DNA of 64,000 nucleotides, from positions 14,731-78,730 of the forward strand of contig JBPCIX010000021.1 in NCBI GenBank assembly GCA_051005875.1. The letters run 5' to 3'. This DNA is from JBPCIX01 sp051005875 (GTDB taxonomy: Bacteria > Actinomycetota > CADDZG01 > JAHWKV01). The notes beneath the pieces were generated by a model. The model searched no databases. It saw only the letters and a list, made by a program, of their open reading frames with translations, and was not told the DNA's origin. Positions 9,510 to 18,001 of this stretch are shown here, one piece after another. Within the stretch, counting starts at the first letter, position 1. The number at the start of each line of letters is the position of its first letter. The position numbers and the translations under genes are program-made.

Positions 9510-9986
9510 TTATCCGCCGCTGTGATATTTGCGCAAGTGATCGTCGTAACGAGTTTGCAAGAGGGATGATTTTTGCTCGACGGCCCCGATCCTTCCACTA
9601 AACGAGTCCACCTTGGTTGAAAGGGCCGACACCTTGGAGCTTAAATCGTCGGCCTTCTTCTTCAAATCGGCAGTCGCGCTCGTCGAGGAATTAACCTTGC
9701 CGTCGAAGTCTTCGACCTTGGCTTTTAGATCGGTCAGATCGCTTTGCAGGGTGGTGACCTGTCCCGACATTCCTTTTTCTTTGGTTTCGACCGCCGCCAC
9801 CCGGCTTGCAACGCCGGCCACCTCGCCAACGGACGTCTCGACTTTACGAAGCCGCACATCGGTTCCGTCGGACCGGGCGCAAGCGCCCAGCACGGCTAAA
9901 GCGACGATCGGACCCAGCACCATGCACGTGCGACGTAGTTTCAACTTCAATCCAATCAACCTAGACACCTCCACCTTTTCGACCAT
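9510..9986 (-). CDS. Coiled-coil lipoprotein, function unknown
   Basis: 158 residues. A long n-region with several Lys/Arg leads into a hydrophobic core and the lipobox VLGAC. The mature part is nearly all heptad-like helix with Lys, Asp, Ser and Val and few aromatic residues, predicting a long extracytoplasmic coiled coil similar in style to Lpp- or tropomyosin-like wall-tether proteins. It is the first gene of a likely two-gene unit with the PASTA kinase (two bases between them), suggesting a role at the wall-membrane interface. I recognise no named family. A second possible start is the internal Met just before the hydrophobic core. Confidence 0.75.
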   Translation of the reverse strand: MVEKVEVSRLIGLKLKLRRTCMVLGPIVALAVLGACARSDGTDVRLRKVETSVGEVAGVASRVAAVETKEKGMSGQVTTLQSDLTDLKAKVEDFDGKVNSSTSATADLKKKADDLSSKVSALSTKVDSFSGRIGAVEQKSSLLQTRYDDHLRKYHSGG

Positions 9987-10067
9987 CTGATGATTAAGGT
10001 ACCGTCTTGCCTGCGAATAATTGCGGATATTGCAGCGTGGAAGGTTCGGGGCTCCTAGCGTGGTGTC

Positions 10068-11150
10068 CTATTTGTTGAAGCGGTCTCTAAGAGCCATAAC
10101 GGAATTCACGTACCGCTGAGTGCCTGGAGAAACTCCATTTTGCCAGACCGAACGCAGACCCTGGAAATATCCAGCCACTGCGGTCCGCTCGTCACCCCCG
10201 GTCTTAGAAAGGTAATAAGCAAAGAAGCGAATTCCGGCCTTCACGTTTTGTTCCCTGTCGTTAAGGTTGACCGGCTCCTTCAGCAGCTGCCGTGAGATGA
10301 ATTCTCCGGTCTGGGGCATCACCTGCATAATGCCGATTGCACCCGCCGAGCTGACGACATGTTGCTTCCAGCCAGATTCCTGCCAGGCCAAACCCTTCAT
10401 TAGGGCCGGCTGGACGCCGTACTTTTCGCTGTATAACTGGATGAGGTCTTCCACGCCGGCAGGCAGCGCAGAAGGAACGGTCGTTACCGGGGGCTTCGCA
10501 GGGAGAGCCGGCGGAAGAACCGGAACCGGGATGCTTGCCGCCGGGGGTATAACCGGGGGCGCGGCTTGCGGCGGGGCGCCAGCCACCTTTAGTACCGCGG
10601 GGGCGGGAACATTCAGCATTTGCCCGACCCTGACAAGGCTTGGATTCTTAATTTGATTAAGAGCCACCAGGTTTTGCACCGTGGTGCGATATCTGGAGGC
10701 AATCCGAGTCAAGTTTTCACCCGGGGCCACCCGGTGCTGAATCGTCCCCTGCGCCGGTCCGGCCAACCCTACCGGGGTCACCGGCGGTACGCCGCCGGGT
10801 ATCTGCAAAAGACGTCCAACGCGGATTAGGTTGACGTTGCGGATACCGTTTGCTGCGGCAATAGCCCTCATGCTGACGCCATACTTGCTAGCAATTTTTG
10901 ACAGGCTGTCACCCCGGGCCACCGTATATGCGGCATCGGCAAGGCCCGACAGGCCTAAAACCACTACTAGACCTAAAGCCCCAGCTTTGTGCCAAACCTT
11001 GCTATGTCCAACCTTGCCTTCAAGTGCTAACTGGCCTTCAAGTGCTAACTGGCCTTCAAGTGCTAACTGCTCTACCCGGCGCGGCCGAGAACGTGAGACC
11101 CCTCTGCTGACATAACTCAAGCCGGAGCCAAGCATGTCGTTTTCAGTCAT
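10068..11150 (-). CDS. Peptidoglycan hydrolase: two LysM domains and a lytic transglycosylase (SLT) domain
   Basis: 360 residues, ATG after GGAGAA. A basic N-terminus contains the hexapeptide LALEGQ three times, followed by a hydrophobic signal or anchor segment. Two LysM modules follow (YTVARGDSLSKIASKYGVS and HRVAPGENLTRIASRYRTT), each ending in a V-G-x-x-L-x-I/V-P motif. After a Pro/Ala-rich linker comes the transglycosylase domain with the catalytic Glu in LAWQESGW, GAIGIMQVMPQT and an AGIRFFAYYL helix. It should bind and cleave glycan strands outside the cell. The closest neighbours are the lipoprotein and PASTA kinase on the same strand, about 80 bases downstream. Confidence 0.93.
   Translation of the reverse strand: MTENDMLGSGLSYVSRGVSRSRPRRVEQLALEGQLALEGQLALEGKVGHSKVWHKAGALGLVVVLGLSGLADAAYTVARGDSLSKIASKYGVSMRAIAAANGIRNVNLIRVGRLLQIPGGVPPVTPVGLAGPAQGTIQHRVAPGENLTRIASRYRTTVQNLVALNQIKNPSLVRVGQMLNVPAPAVLKVAGAPPQAAPPVIPPAASIPVPVLPPALPAKPPVTTVPSALPAGVEDLIQLYSEKYGVQPALMKGLAWQESGWKQHVVSSAGAIGIMQVMPQTGEFISRQLLKEPVNLNDREQNVKAGIRFFAYYLSKTGGDERTAVAGYFQGLRSVWQNGVSPGTQRYVNSVMALRDRFNK
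11016..11069 (-). repeat. Three perfect 18-base tandem repeats inside the LysM gene
   Basis: The unit GCCTTCAAGTGCTAACTG (plus-strand sense) occurs at 11016-11033, 11034-11051 and 11052-11069. It is in frame and encodes LALEGQ three times just before the signal segment. Perfect identity suggests recent slippage expansion, so copy number may vary between strains. Confidence 0.9.
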
Positions 11151-11283
11151 GCTTTTCTCCGTTCATTAAATTGTGGCGGCAACCTCGTTTACACTACGGT
11201 CGCCAGCCTGTATCGTCACACAGGCCACCGAGCTTAACAACTCTTTGCAAAACTAACAAGCTCTGATTGAGATTGATTGAGCT

Positions 11284-11308
11284 AAAGCTAACGTTTAGGT
11301 TTAGCTTT
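11284..11308. promoter_or_regulatory. Inverted repeat in the divergent LysM-ilvB region
   Basis: AAAGCTAA (11284-11291) and TTAGCTTT (11301-11308) are perfect inverted copies with nine bases between. They lie in the AT-richer stretch 11151-11426 between the LysM gene (minus strand) and the ilv leader (plus strand). It may be an operator or a 5'-leader hairpin of the LysM transcript. A TTGACA at 11364-11369 is a possible -35 for the ilv transcript, but its -10 is unclear. I see nothing else firm in 11151-11426. Confidence 0.4.
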
Positions 11309-11426
11309 CTCGCCTGGCTTGAGGGGCAGCTCCGGCCACTAAGTACCCGTCAACCGCAGCTTGTTGACAGCTTCGGGTTATTACTTCACACTAGGTTTAT
11401 CCGTTTTTGCTATGGAGCTTAGGTAA

Positions 11427-11486
11427 ATGTCGCAGACGAATGGGAGAACCTCCGAGGTCCTGGACCTTACCCTCGTACTGCGGTAG
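11427..11486 (+). CDS. Leader peptide of the ilv-leu operon
   Basis: ATG at 11427 preceded by GGAG at 11414-11417 (nine bases away), 19 codons, TAG stop. The peptide is MSQTNGRTSEVLDLTLVLR; its run VLDLTLVL contains four Leu and two Val in eight residues, the regulatory amino acids of this pathway. The stop codon lies at the foot of a long hairpin and a terminator-like hairpin follows, before ilvB. That is the layout of ribosome-mediated attenuation known for ilvBNC in corynebacteria. When charged Leu/Val tRNA is short the ribosome should stall on the codon run and change downstream folding. Function is inferred from layout and composition. Confidence 0.7.
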   Translation: MSQTNGRTSEVLDLTLVLR

Positions 11487-11512
11487 CGCGCGCTGGTTTT
11501 CCGGCGTGCGCT
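11484..11512 (+). promoter_or_regulatory. Leader hairpin of the ilv attenuator
   Basis: An 11-base-pair stem: bases from 11484 (GTAGCGCGCGC) pair with GCGTGCGCTAC ending at 11512, with one G-U pair and a short central loop. The leader-peptide stop TAG overlaps the first bases, so a ribosome that finishes the peptide would sit on the 5' arm. Confidence 0.6.
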
Positions 11513-11518
11513 ACAAAG

Positions 11519-11540
11519 CCTCTCGAAAGAGAGGTTTTTA
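11519..11540 (+). terminator. Intrinsic terminator upstream of ilvB (attenuator)
   Basis: CCTCTC (11519-11524), loop GAAA, GAGAGG (11529-11534), then TTTTTA: a perfect six-pair stem with a stable GNRA tetraloop and a U-tract. It lies about 90 bases before the ilvB start and after the leader peptide, so it would terminate operon transcription unless prevented by an alternative fold. Confidence 0.8.
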
Positions 11541-11631
11541 GTTTCTCCGGCAAAATCACTGAGCGCTTCCGAAGCCCTGTAACCCTATTTGCGGGCAGTA
11601 ACCTTAAAAGGAAGTGAGGCAAATAAAAAAG

Positions 11632-13458
11632 ATGAGCCAATCAAATGGCAGCGGATCACAGAAGGTGACCGGCGCCCAAGCGCTGATGCGCGCTTTGGAG
11701 GCGGCCGGAGTCACCGATATCTTTGGAATCCCCGGCGGGGCCATCCTGCCCGCCTACGATCCCCTGCTGGATTCCTCCATTCGCCATATCTTGACCCGCC
11801 ATGAGCAAGGCGCCGCCCACGCTGCCGACGGCTTTGCCCAAGCATCGGGCAGAGTTGGGTGTTGTTGGGCCACGTCGGGCCCGGGGGCGACGAACCTTGT
11901 CACCGGCCTGGCGTCTTCGTATCTCGACTCGATTCCGGTTGTTGCGGTTACCGGCCAGGTGCCCCGCGCCGCAATCGGCGGCGACGCCTTCCAGGAGACC
12001 GACGCTACGGGAATCACCGTTCCGGTCACTAAACACAACTACCTGGTCATGGAGCCCGAGGACATCCCTTATACCATCGCCGAGGCGTTCCACGTCGCCG
12101 GCACCGGCAGGCCCGGCCCTGTGTTGGTGGACATCCCCAAGGACGTCCTGCAATCCGAAATGAGCTACCGCGATGCGGGCCCCATCGACATGCCCGGCTA
12201 CCAGCCGGTAGCCAAGCCCAACTCACGCCAAATAGCAGCCGCCGCAAAGTTAATCATGGCCTCAAAGCGGCCGGTCATTTATGCCGGCGGCGGGTGCATA
12301 AAGGCAGGGGCGTCTGACGCCCTCAAGCGCTTGGCGGAGCTGACGGGAATTCATGTTGTCACCACCTTGATGGCCAGAGGCATAATTTCCGATGACCATC
12401 CTTTGTGCCTCGGGATGCCCGGGATGCACGGCAATTACGCTGCGGTCACGTCGATGCAGAAATCGGATCTGTTGATCGCCCTCGCCCCAAGGTTCGACGA
12501 CCGAGTCACCGGCAAGGTGAGCGCTTTTGCTCCAGAAGCCAAGGTCATCCATGCCGACATCGACCCGGCAGAAATCGGCAAGATCCGCGCGGTCGATGTT
12601 CCCATCGTCGGCGACGCCAAGGCGGTGATCGAAGAATTGACCAAGGCCTTGCAGGCGGAAATCGCCCAATCGGGCGCTGCCGATTACACGGCCTGGACCA
12701 ATGAACTGCAGGACTGGCAAAAGCGCTTTCCCTATCGTTACACTCAGCAACCTGACGGGCCGATCAAGCCGCAATATGCCATCGAGAGAATCGCCCACGC
12801 CACCGGCGGCAACGCAATTTTTGCAGCCGGTGTCGGCCAGCATCAAATGTGGGCTTCACAGTTTATTCGCTTTCAGCGCCCCAGGACCTGGCTGAATTCA
12901 GGCGGCCTAGGCGCAATGGGGTATGGAGTTCCGGCCGCGATGGGGGCCAAAGTCGCCATGCCGGGCGAAGAGGTCTGGTGCATCGACGGCGACGGCTGTT
13001 TCCAGATGACCTGTCAGGAACTGGCCACCATGACCGTTGAAAAAATCCCCGTGAAGATCGGCATCATGAACAACGGTTACCTCGGTATGGTTCGCCAATG
13101 GCAGGAACTTTTCTACGACAAGCGATATTCGGAAGTGGAATTCGGCTTTGAAGTTCCCGACTACGTCAAGCTGGCCGAGGCTTACGGCTGTGTCGGCTTG
13201 AGGGTTGATTCGCCTGATGAAGTCGACGCTGTTATTGAAAAAGCCCGGGGCATAGACGACCGAACCGTCGTGATCGACTTTAGGTGCGATCCGGCCGAGA
13301 TGTGCTTCCCAATGGTCCCTGCGGGCGCCTCAAATGACGATATCGTGCTCGGGCCCGAATTCGAGACGGCGCACGTAACTGATGAAGAGGGCACCCTCGG
13401 GGAATCCATGCTCGAAAACCTGCCCAAAATCGACTCCGAATCAAAGTCAACGTTTTGA
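11632..13458 (+). CDS. ilvB: Acetolactate synthase, catalytic (large) subunit
   Basis: Condenses two pyruvates to acetolactate, or pyruvate plus 2-oxobutyrate to acetohydroxybutyrate, with thiamine diphosphate, Mg and FAD. The N-terminal PYR domain shows DIFGIPGGAILPAYDPL and the catalytic Glu in RHEQGAAHAADG; the C-terminal PP domain shows GDGCFQMTCQEL and IMNNGYLGMVRQWQ. I place the start at ATG 11632 (608 residues); a GTG at 11614 would add six residues but leaves almost no gap after the AAGGAAG sequence. First structural gene of the ilv-leu operon, downstream of the attenuator. Its end is followed by ilvN after a hairpin. Confidence 0.95.
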   Translation: MSQSNGSGSQKVTGAQALMRALEAAGVTDIFGIPGGAILPAYDPLLDSSIRHILTRHEQGAAHAADGFAQASGRVGCCWATSGPGATNLVTGLASSYLDSIPVVAVTGQVPRAAIGGDAFQETDATGITVPVTKHNYLVMEPEDIPYTIAEAFHVAGTGRPGPVLVDIPKDVLQSEMSYRDAGPIDMPGYQPVAKPNSRQIAAAAKLIMASKRPVIYAGGGCIKAGASDALKRLAELTGIHVVTTLMARGIISDDHPLCLGMPGMHGNYAAVTSMQKSDLLIALAPRFDDRVTGKVSAFAPEAKVIHADIDPAEIGKIRAVDVPIVGDAKAVIEELTKALQAEIAQSGAADYTAWTNELQDWQKRFPYRYTQQPDGPIKPQYAIERIAHATGGNAIFAAGVGQHQMWASQFIRFQRPRTWLNSGGLGAMGYGVPAAMGAKVAMPGEEVWCIDGDGCFQMTCQELATMTVEKIPVKIGIMNNGYLGMVRQWQELFYDKRYSEVEFGFEVPDYVKLAEAYGCVGLRVDSPDEVDAVIEKARGIDDRTVVIDFRCDPAEMCFPMVPAGASNDDIVLGPEFETAHVTDEEGTLGESMLENLPKIDSESKSTF

Positions 13459-13482
13459 GCCTCCGCGTGGGGTTGGGGGGAA

Positions 13483-13503
13483 GTCGGGGGGTGTCCCCCC
13501 GAC
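13483..13503 (+). promoter_or_regulatory. Perfect GC hairpin just before the ilvN start codon
   Basis: GTCGGGGGG (13483-13491), loop TGT, CCCCCCGAC (13495-13503): nine perfect pairs with a three-base loop, ending one base before the GTG start. Any purine-rich ribosome site here is buried in the stem, so ilvN translation may depend on ribosomes arriving from ilvB or be kept lower. Confidence 0.6.
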
Positions 13504-13504
13504 T

Positions 13505-14017
13505 GTGAAACACACGATTGCGGTTCTGGTCGAAAACAAGCCTGGGGTTTTGTTCAGGGTCTCGGGGCTGTTCGCGAGGCGCGGATTCAACATCCACTCG
13601 CTCGCGGTGGGCACCACCGAGAATCCAAAAGTCTCGCGGATGACAATTGTCGTCGACCTGCCCGAGCGCCCGCTTGAGCATGTAACCAAGCAGCTCTACA
13701 AGCTGATCAACGTCTTGAAGGTAATCGAGCTGGAGCCCGGAGATTCAATCGAGCGCGAGATGATGTTGATCAAGGTCCGGGCCACTTCCGATACGAGGGC
13801 TCAAATTATCGAGCTGGTCGAGGTTTTTAGGGCCAAGATCGTCGATGTTGGCAACGAGGCCATGGCGATTGAAGTAACCGGCTCGCCCGAAAAAATCCAG
13901 GCTTTTGAAACGCTCATTGATTCGTACGGAATTGTCGAGATGGTTAAGACGGGGCGGATCGGCCTGACCCGCGGGGCAAAAGGTATCGCGGACCGAACCT
14001 TAAAAGTGGCCGGTTAA
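13505..14017 (+). CDS. ilvN: Acetolactate synthase, regulatory (small) subunit
   Basis: 170 residues from GTG 13505. An in-frame ATG at 13382 would overlap ilvB by 77 bases and add unrelated sequence, while VKHTIAVLVENKPGVLFRV is the usual start of the family. The N-terminal ACT domain carries ENKPGVLFRVSGLFARRGFN, the valine-binding loop; the second half (from about LIKVRA) is the C-terminal small-subunit domain. It binds IlvB, raises its activity and gives valine feedback inhibition. Length matches the typical 160-175 residues. Confidence 0.95.
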   Translation: MKHTIAVLVENKPGVLFRVSGLFARRGFNIHSLAVGTTENPKVSRMTIVVDLPERPLEHVTKQLYKLINVLKVIELEPGDSIEREMMLIKVRATSDTRAQIIELVEVFRAKIVDVGNEAMAIEVTGSPEKIQAFETLIDSYGIVEMVKTGRIGLTRGAKGIADRTLKVAG

Positions 14018-14051
14018 TGCTTAAACAAACTCATTTGAAGGAGACTTTATA

Positions 14052-15047
14052 GTGGCAGCTACTACTTATTACGAAAAAGATGTTGATGCTTCAGTTCTCA
14101 AGAATCGCCCAATTGCCATTCTTGGTTTTGGATCACAGGGCCATGCCCATGCCATGAACCTGGCCGATTCGGGGTTTGATGTTCGAGTCGGCCTTCGCGA
14201 GGGCTCGTCTTCGTGGGAGAAGGCGGAGCGCGCCGGCCTCCGGGTTCTCGAGACTGCCAAGGCGGTTGCCGACGCGGAGGTGACCATGGTGTTGCTGCCC
14301 GATCAGACAACCAAAGAAGCCTACGACGAGGCAATCGGACCGAATTTGTCGCCGGGTGGCGCCATTGCGTTTGCGCATGGCTTTAACATTCACTTCGGGC
14401 GCATCGCACCGCATGCGGAGGTTGATGTTTTCATGGTCGCGCCGAAGGGCCCCGGTCACCTGGTGAGGCGAACCTATACCGAGGGGATCGGCACTCCTGC
14501 CTTGATCGCTGTTAATCAAGATGCGAGCGGCAAGGCTAAAGCCACGGCTTTGGCCTACGCGTACGGCATCGGAGCGGCTCGCGCCGGGCTGATCGAGACC
14601 ACTTTTGCCGAGGAGACCGAGACCGATCTGTTCGGCGAACAGGCCGTACTATGCGGCGGACTGACGCGCCTCATCACCTCAGGCTTCGAGACTCTGGTCG
14701 ACGCCGGCTACCAGCCCGAGATTGCATATTTCGAGTGTTTGCACGAGGTCAAGCTGATCGTCGACCTGATCTACGAAGGGGGCCTGGCAAAAATGCGGGA
14801 CTCCATTTCAGACACGGCGGAATACGGCGACTTGACCCGCGGCGACAAGATAGTTACCGACGAAACCCGTGTGGCAATGCGAAAAGTTCTCTCTGACATC
14901 CAGGATGGGTCCTTCGCCAAGGAATGGGTGGCTGAGGCTGAAGCGGGCTCGCCTAAGTTCAACGAGTTGCGCCGCCAAGCCGCCGAACATCCAGTTGAAA
15001 AGGTCGGCGCAAAATTGCGGGCCATGATGCCGTGGCTGCAAAAATGA
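14052..15047 (+). CDS. ilvC: Ketol-acid reductoisomerase (class I)
   Basis: 331 residues, GTG start after GAAGGAGA. Converts acetolactate to 2,3-dihydroxyisovalerate with NADPH and Mg, the second step to valine and leucine. The Rossmann motif is GFGSQGHAHAMNLADSG, followed by VGLREGSSSWEKA, whose Arg and Ser residues in the beta2-alphaB loop suggest NADPH preference. The catalytic His is in AFAHGFNIHFG; the metal-binding acidic residues lie in ETETDLFGEQAVLCGG and the YFECLHE segment. Third gene of the operon; 130 bases with two hairpins but no U-run separate it from leuA. Confidence 0.96.
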   Translation: MAATTYYEKDVDASVLKNRPIAILGFGSQGHAHAMNLADSGFDVRVGLREGSSSWEKAERAGLRVLETAKAVADAEVTMVLLPDQTTKEAYDEAIGPNLSPGGAIAFAHGFNIHFGRIAPHAEVDVFMVAPKGPGHLVRRTYTEGIGTPALIAVNQDASGKAKATALAYAYGIGAARAGLIETTFAEETETDLFGEQAVLCGGLTRLITSGFETLVDAGYQPEIAYFECLHEVKLIVDLIYEGGLAKMRDSISDTAEYGDLTRGDKIVTDETRVAMRKVLSDIQDGSFAKEWVAEAEAGSPKFNELRRQAAEHPVEKVGAKLRAMMPWLQK

Positions 15048-15176
15048 CCCTTTCTACTTTAGGAAGCCTCCTCCTCACGAGGCTCCGAGCCCTCCCGGCG
15101 TCCTAACGGACCGGATGCGGCTCGGGGCAGCGGATAGCGCCGAGCAGCATTCTTTTCAGCCAGGAGGATCAATAAA

Positions 15177-16715
15177 ATGAAAACAAACAGCGACGTAGTA
15201 AGAATTTTCGACACCACGCTCAGAGATGGGGAGCAATCCCCCGGCATCAATCTGTCGGCCAAGGAAAAGGTCGAAATCGGCACGCAGTTGGCGCACCTGG
15301 GAGTCGACATCATCGAGGCCGGCTTTCCTATCAACTCCGATGCCGAGTTCCACGCTGTGCGCGAAGTGGCCGCGAACGTAAAGGGCGCCGTAATTTGTGG
15401 CCTGGCCCGAATGAGTTTCGGCGATATCGACAGAGCGTGGGAAGCAATCCGCGACGCCGCCAAAACCAGGATCCACGTGTTCATAGCGACATCGCAGATC
15501 CATATGGAAAAGAAGCTGAAGATGACTCCCGACGAGGTCTTTACTTCCGCTGTAGCGGGGGTCGAGCGATCAAAGGGATACACCGACGATGTCGAGTTCT
15601 CAGCCGAGGACGCAACGCGAAGCGATCCGGACTTTCTGGTACGCATATACAACGCAGCCATCAAGGCGGGCGCTACAACCTGCAACGTGCCCGACACAGT
15701 CGGCTACGCGCTTCCCCATGAGTATGCAGGGCTGTTCACTTACCTGATCGAAAACTGTGAGGGGGGCGATTCGGTAATTTGGTCAACCCACACCCACCAG
15801 GATCTGGGGCTGGCCGTGGCCAACGCCCTGGCCGGAGTGCAAGCCGGCGCCCGTCAGGTTGAGGGGGCCATGAACGCCATCGGTGAGCGCGCCGGCAATT
15901 GCTCGGTGGAAGAAGTGATCATGGCCATCAAGACCCGGGGGTCATCGCTCGGAGGAGTAACCACCAAGGCCGACTCAAAGCAAATCGTCAGAACCTCGCG
16001 GCTGGTTTCGGCCCTGACCGGCTACCAGGTCCCGCCTAACAAGGCCATTGTCGGGGCAAATGCGTTCGCCCACGAAGCCGGCATACATCAGCACGGAGTG
16101 TTGATGGAGCGCACCACCTACGAAATCATGGAGGCCGAATCAGTAGGCTGGGATTCCAACCGAATCGTGTTGGGCAAACACTCCGGCCGGCATGCCTTCG
16201 CCAACAACCTGTCGGAATTGGGATTTCAACTGACCGCTCACGATCTGGATAGAGCCTGGTCTCGCTTTCGTGAGCTTGTCGACCGAAAGGTGCAATTGAC
16301 TGAAGCCGATTTGGTTGCCATTGTGACCGACGAGCTGGGAACCTCAGACCAAGAATACGTTCTGGAATCCATTCAGGTTGCAGGCGGCACGCACCTTTCT
16401 CCCACCGCCACCGTCCGGGTCAGCCGAAACGGCGACGTTGTCGAGGAGTCGGCACACGGTGATGGAATGATCGATGCGACATGCGGCGCAATTCAACGAG
16501 CGGTAGGAATGGATTGCAAACTGGTGTCGTTTCACGCAGGGGCGGTCACCGGTGGCACCGACGCTGTTGGAGAAGTAACAGTTGGCGTTGAGGTCGGGGG
16601 CAAGATCTTCACAGGACGAGGGATCTCAACCGATGTCGTCGAGGGCTCAGCCCGGGCCTTTTTGAACGCGGTCAACCGGTCCTTGACTGGGCCGACAAAG
16701 GGGGCAAGCACATGA
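15177..16715 (+). CDS. leuA: 2-isopropylmalate synthase
   Basis: 512 residues, ATG after CAGGAGG. Condenses acetyl-CoA with 2-oxoisovalerate, the first committed step to leucine. The TIM barrel shows FDTTLRDGEQSPG at residues 10-22, then STHTHQDLGLAVANALAGV with the metal-binding His pair, and GERAGNCSVEEV. The segment EAGIHQHGVL and HSGRHA belong to the linker subdomain. The last 120 or so residues (from about ESIQVAGGTHLSPTA) form the LeuA dimer domain that binds leucine for feedback inhibition. Its stop overlaps the leuC start (ATGA). Confidence 0.95.
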   Translation: MKTNSDVVRIFDTTLRDGEQSPGINLSAKEKVEIGTQLAHLGVDIIEAGFPINSDAEFHAVREVAANVKGAVICGLARMSFGDIDRAWEAIRDAAKTRIHVFIATSQIHMEKKLKMTPDEVFTSAVAGVERSKGYTDDVEFSAEDATRSDPDFLVRIYNAAIKAGATTCNVPDTVGYALPHEYAGLFTYLIENCEGGDSVIWSTHTHQDLGLAVANALAGVQAGARQVEGAMNAIGERAGNCSVEEVIMAIKTRGSSLGGVTTKADSKQIVRTSRLVSALTGYQVPPNKAIVGANAFAHEAGIHQHGVLMERTTYEIMEAESVGWDSNRIVLGKHSGRHAFANNLSELGFQLTAHDLDRAWSRFRELVDRKVQLTEADLVAIVTDELGTSDQEYVLESIQVAGGTHLSPTATVRVSRNGDVVEESAHGDGMIDATCGAIQRAVGMDCKLVSFHAGAVTGGTDAVGEVTVGVEVGGKIFTGRGISTDVVEGSARAFLNAVNRSLTGPTKGAST

Positions 16716-18001
16716 ACTCAATGACGATCACCGAAAAGATTCTGGCTAAGGCGGCCGGGCGCGAAACAGTTTCGCCGGGGGAACTGATCATGGCCGATGT
16801 GGACTTGGCCATGGCCAACGATATAACGGCGCCGCTCGCTATTGAAGCCTTCGAAAAGATCGGGACGCCCAAGGTCTGGGATCGCGACAAGGTGGCTCTA
16901 GTACCTTCGCACTTCATGCCGGCGAAGGACATCGCCTCGGCCAAGATGGGCACGCGGATGCGGAACTTTGCCCAGTCGCAGCAGATCACTCACTACTTCG
17001 AGGTGGGCCGGTCCGGCATCGAGCACATCTTGCTGCCCGAGCAGGCGTTGGTGTTGCCCGGTCAAGTTGTGATCGGCGCCGATTCACACTCCTGTACTTA
17101 CGGCGCTGTCGGCTGCTTTTCAACCGGAGTCGGCTCGACCGACCTGGCAGGAATCCTGGCCACCGGCAAGATTTGGCTGAAGGTTCCCGAGACGCTCAGA
17201 ATCGTCTATTCCGGCAAGCCGCCAAAATGGGTCGTCGGCAAGGATCTCATTTTGAAAGTCATCTCTGAGATCAGCGATGACGGCGCCTTGTACATGGCGA
17301 TGGAACACACCGGTGAGACCATGAAATACCTTTCAATGGAGAGCCGGCTGACATTGACTAACATGGCCATCGAAGGAGGCGGGAAGTCCGGCATCGTCCC
17401 GCCCGACGAAATAACGCTGGAATATGTTGAGTCGCGCCGCAAAGCCGCCGGGCGGACGACCCCCTACGAGGTCATGCTCTCCGACGCCGACGCGCATTTC
17501 GAGCGGACACTGGAAATCGATGTAAGCAAGTTGGAGCCCATGGTCGCTCAGCCGTCCTTGCCTTCGAAATCAGTCCCCGTTTCGGAAGTCGAGGGCCAGG
17601 AAGTGGACCAGGTTTTTATCGGCAGCTGTACGAACGCTCGCATGGAGGACCTACGGGTGGCGGCCGCGCTTTTCAAAGGCCGCAAGGTACACCCGAGCAT
17701 CCGCCTGATTGTGATCCCGGCAACCCAGGATCTCTACAACCAGGCCAACCGTGAGGGTCTGATCGAAATCTTCTCGGAAGCAGGCGCGGCGGTGAGCGCT
17801 GCTACTTGCGGGCCGTGTCTGGGGGGTTACATGGGCGTACTTGGCCCGGGCGAGCGATGCCTTTCGACAAGCAACCGCAACTACCGGGGCCGTATGGGCG
17901 ACCCGACTGCCGAGGTTTGGTTGGCGAATCCGGCTGTAGCAGCAGCTACCGCAATTACGGGGCGGATTACGCATCCCGAATCGATCGGAGCTTTGGTATG
18001 A
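16712..18001 (+). CDS. leuC: 3-isopropylmalate dehydratase, large subunit
   Basis: 429 residues; the ATG overlaps the leuA stop. With LeuD it isomerises 2-isopropylmalate to 3-isopropylmalate using a 4Fe-4S cluster. Cluster cysteines are seen in FIGSCTNARMEDL and in TCGPCLGGYMG. GADSHSCTYGAVGCFSTGVGSTD is split here as two motifs, GADSHSCTYGA and STGVGSTD, both of the aconitase fold. The length near 420-430, against about 470 for the E. coli form, places it with the shorter homoaconitase-like (archaeal-type) LeuC proteins. Overlap with leuD by ATGA indicates translational coupling. Confidence 0.95.
   Translation: MNSMTITEKILAKAAGRETVSPGELIMADVDLAMANDITAPLAIEAFEKIGTPKVWDRDKVALVPSHFMPAKDIASAKMGTRMRNFAQSQQITHYFEVGRSGIEHILLPEQALVLPGQVVIGADSHSCTYGAVGCFSTGVGSTDLAGILATGKIWLKVPETLRIVYSGKPPKWVVGKDLILKVISEISDDGALYMAMEHTGETMKYLSMESRLTLTNMAIEGGGKSGIVPPDEITLEYVESRRKAAGRTTPYEVMLSDADAHFERTLEIDVSKLEPMVAQPSLPSKSVPVSEVEGQEVDQVFIGSCTNARMEDLRVAAALFKGRKVHPSIRLIVIPATQDLYNQANREGLIEIFSEAGAAVSAATCGPCLGGYMGVLGPGERCLSTSNRNYRGRMGDPTAEVWLANPAVAAATAITGRITHPESIGALV

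Noticed and set aside
11151..11426. c-di-AMP (ydaO-type) riboswitch upstream of the LysM transglycosylase gene, or a T-box upstream of ilvB
   Set aside because: Such elements are common before wall hydrolases and amino acid genes, but I could not find their conserved core motifs on either strand; for ilvB a leader peptide and terminator explain the region better.
15061..15127. Two hairpins between ilvC and leuA (AGCCTC/GAGGCT and CCGAGCC/GGCTCGG) as a terminator or second attenuator
   Set aside because: Neither has a T-run and I see no leader ORF rich in Leu; they may be mRNA structure only.
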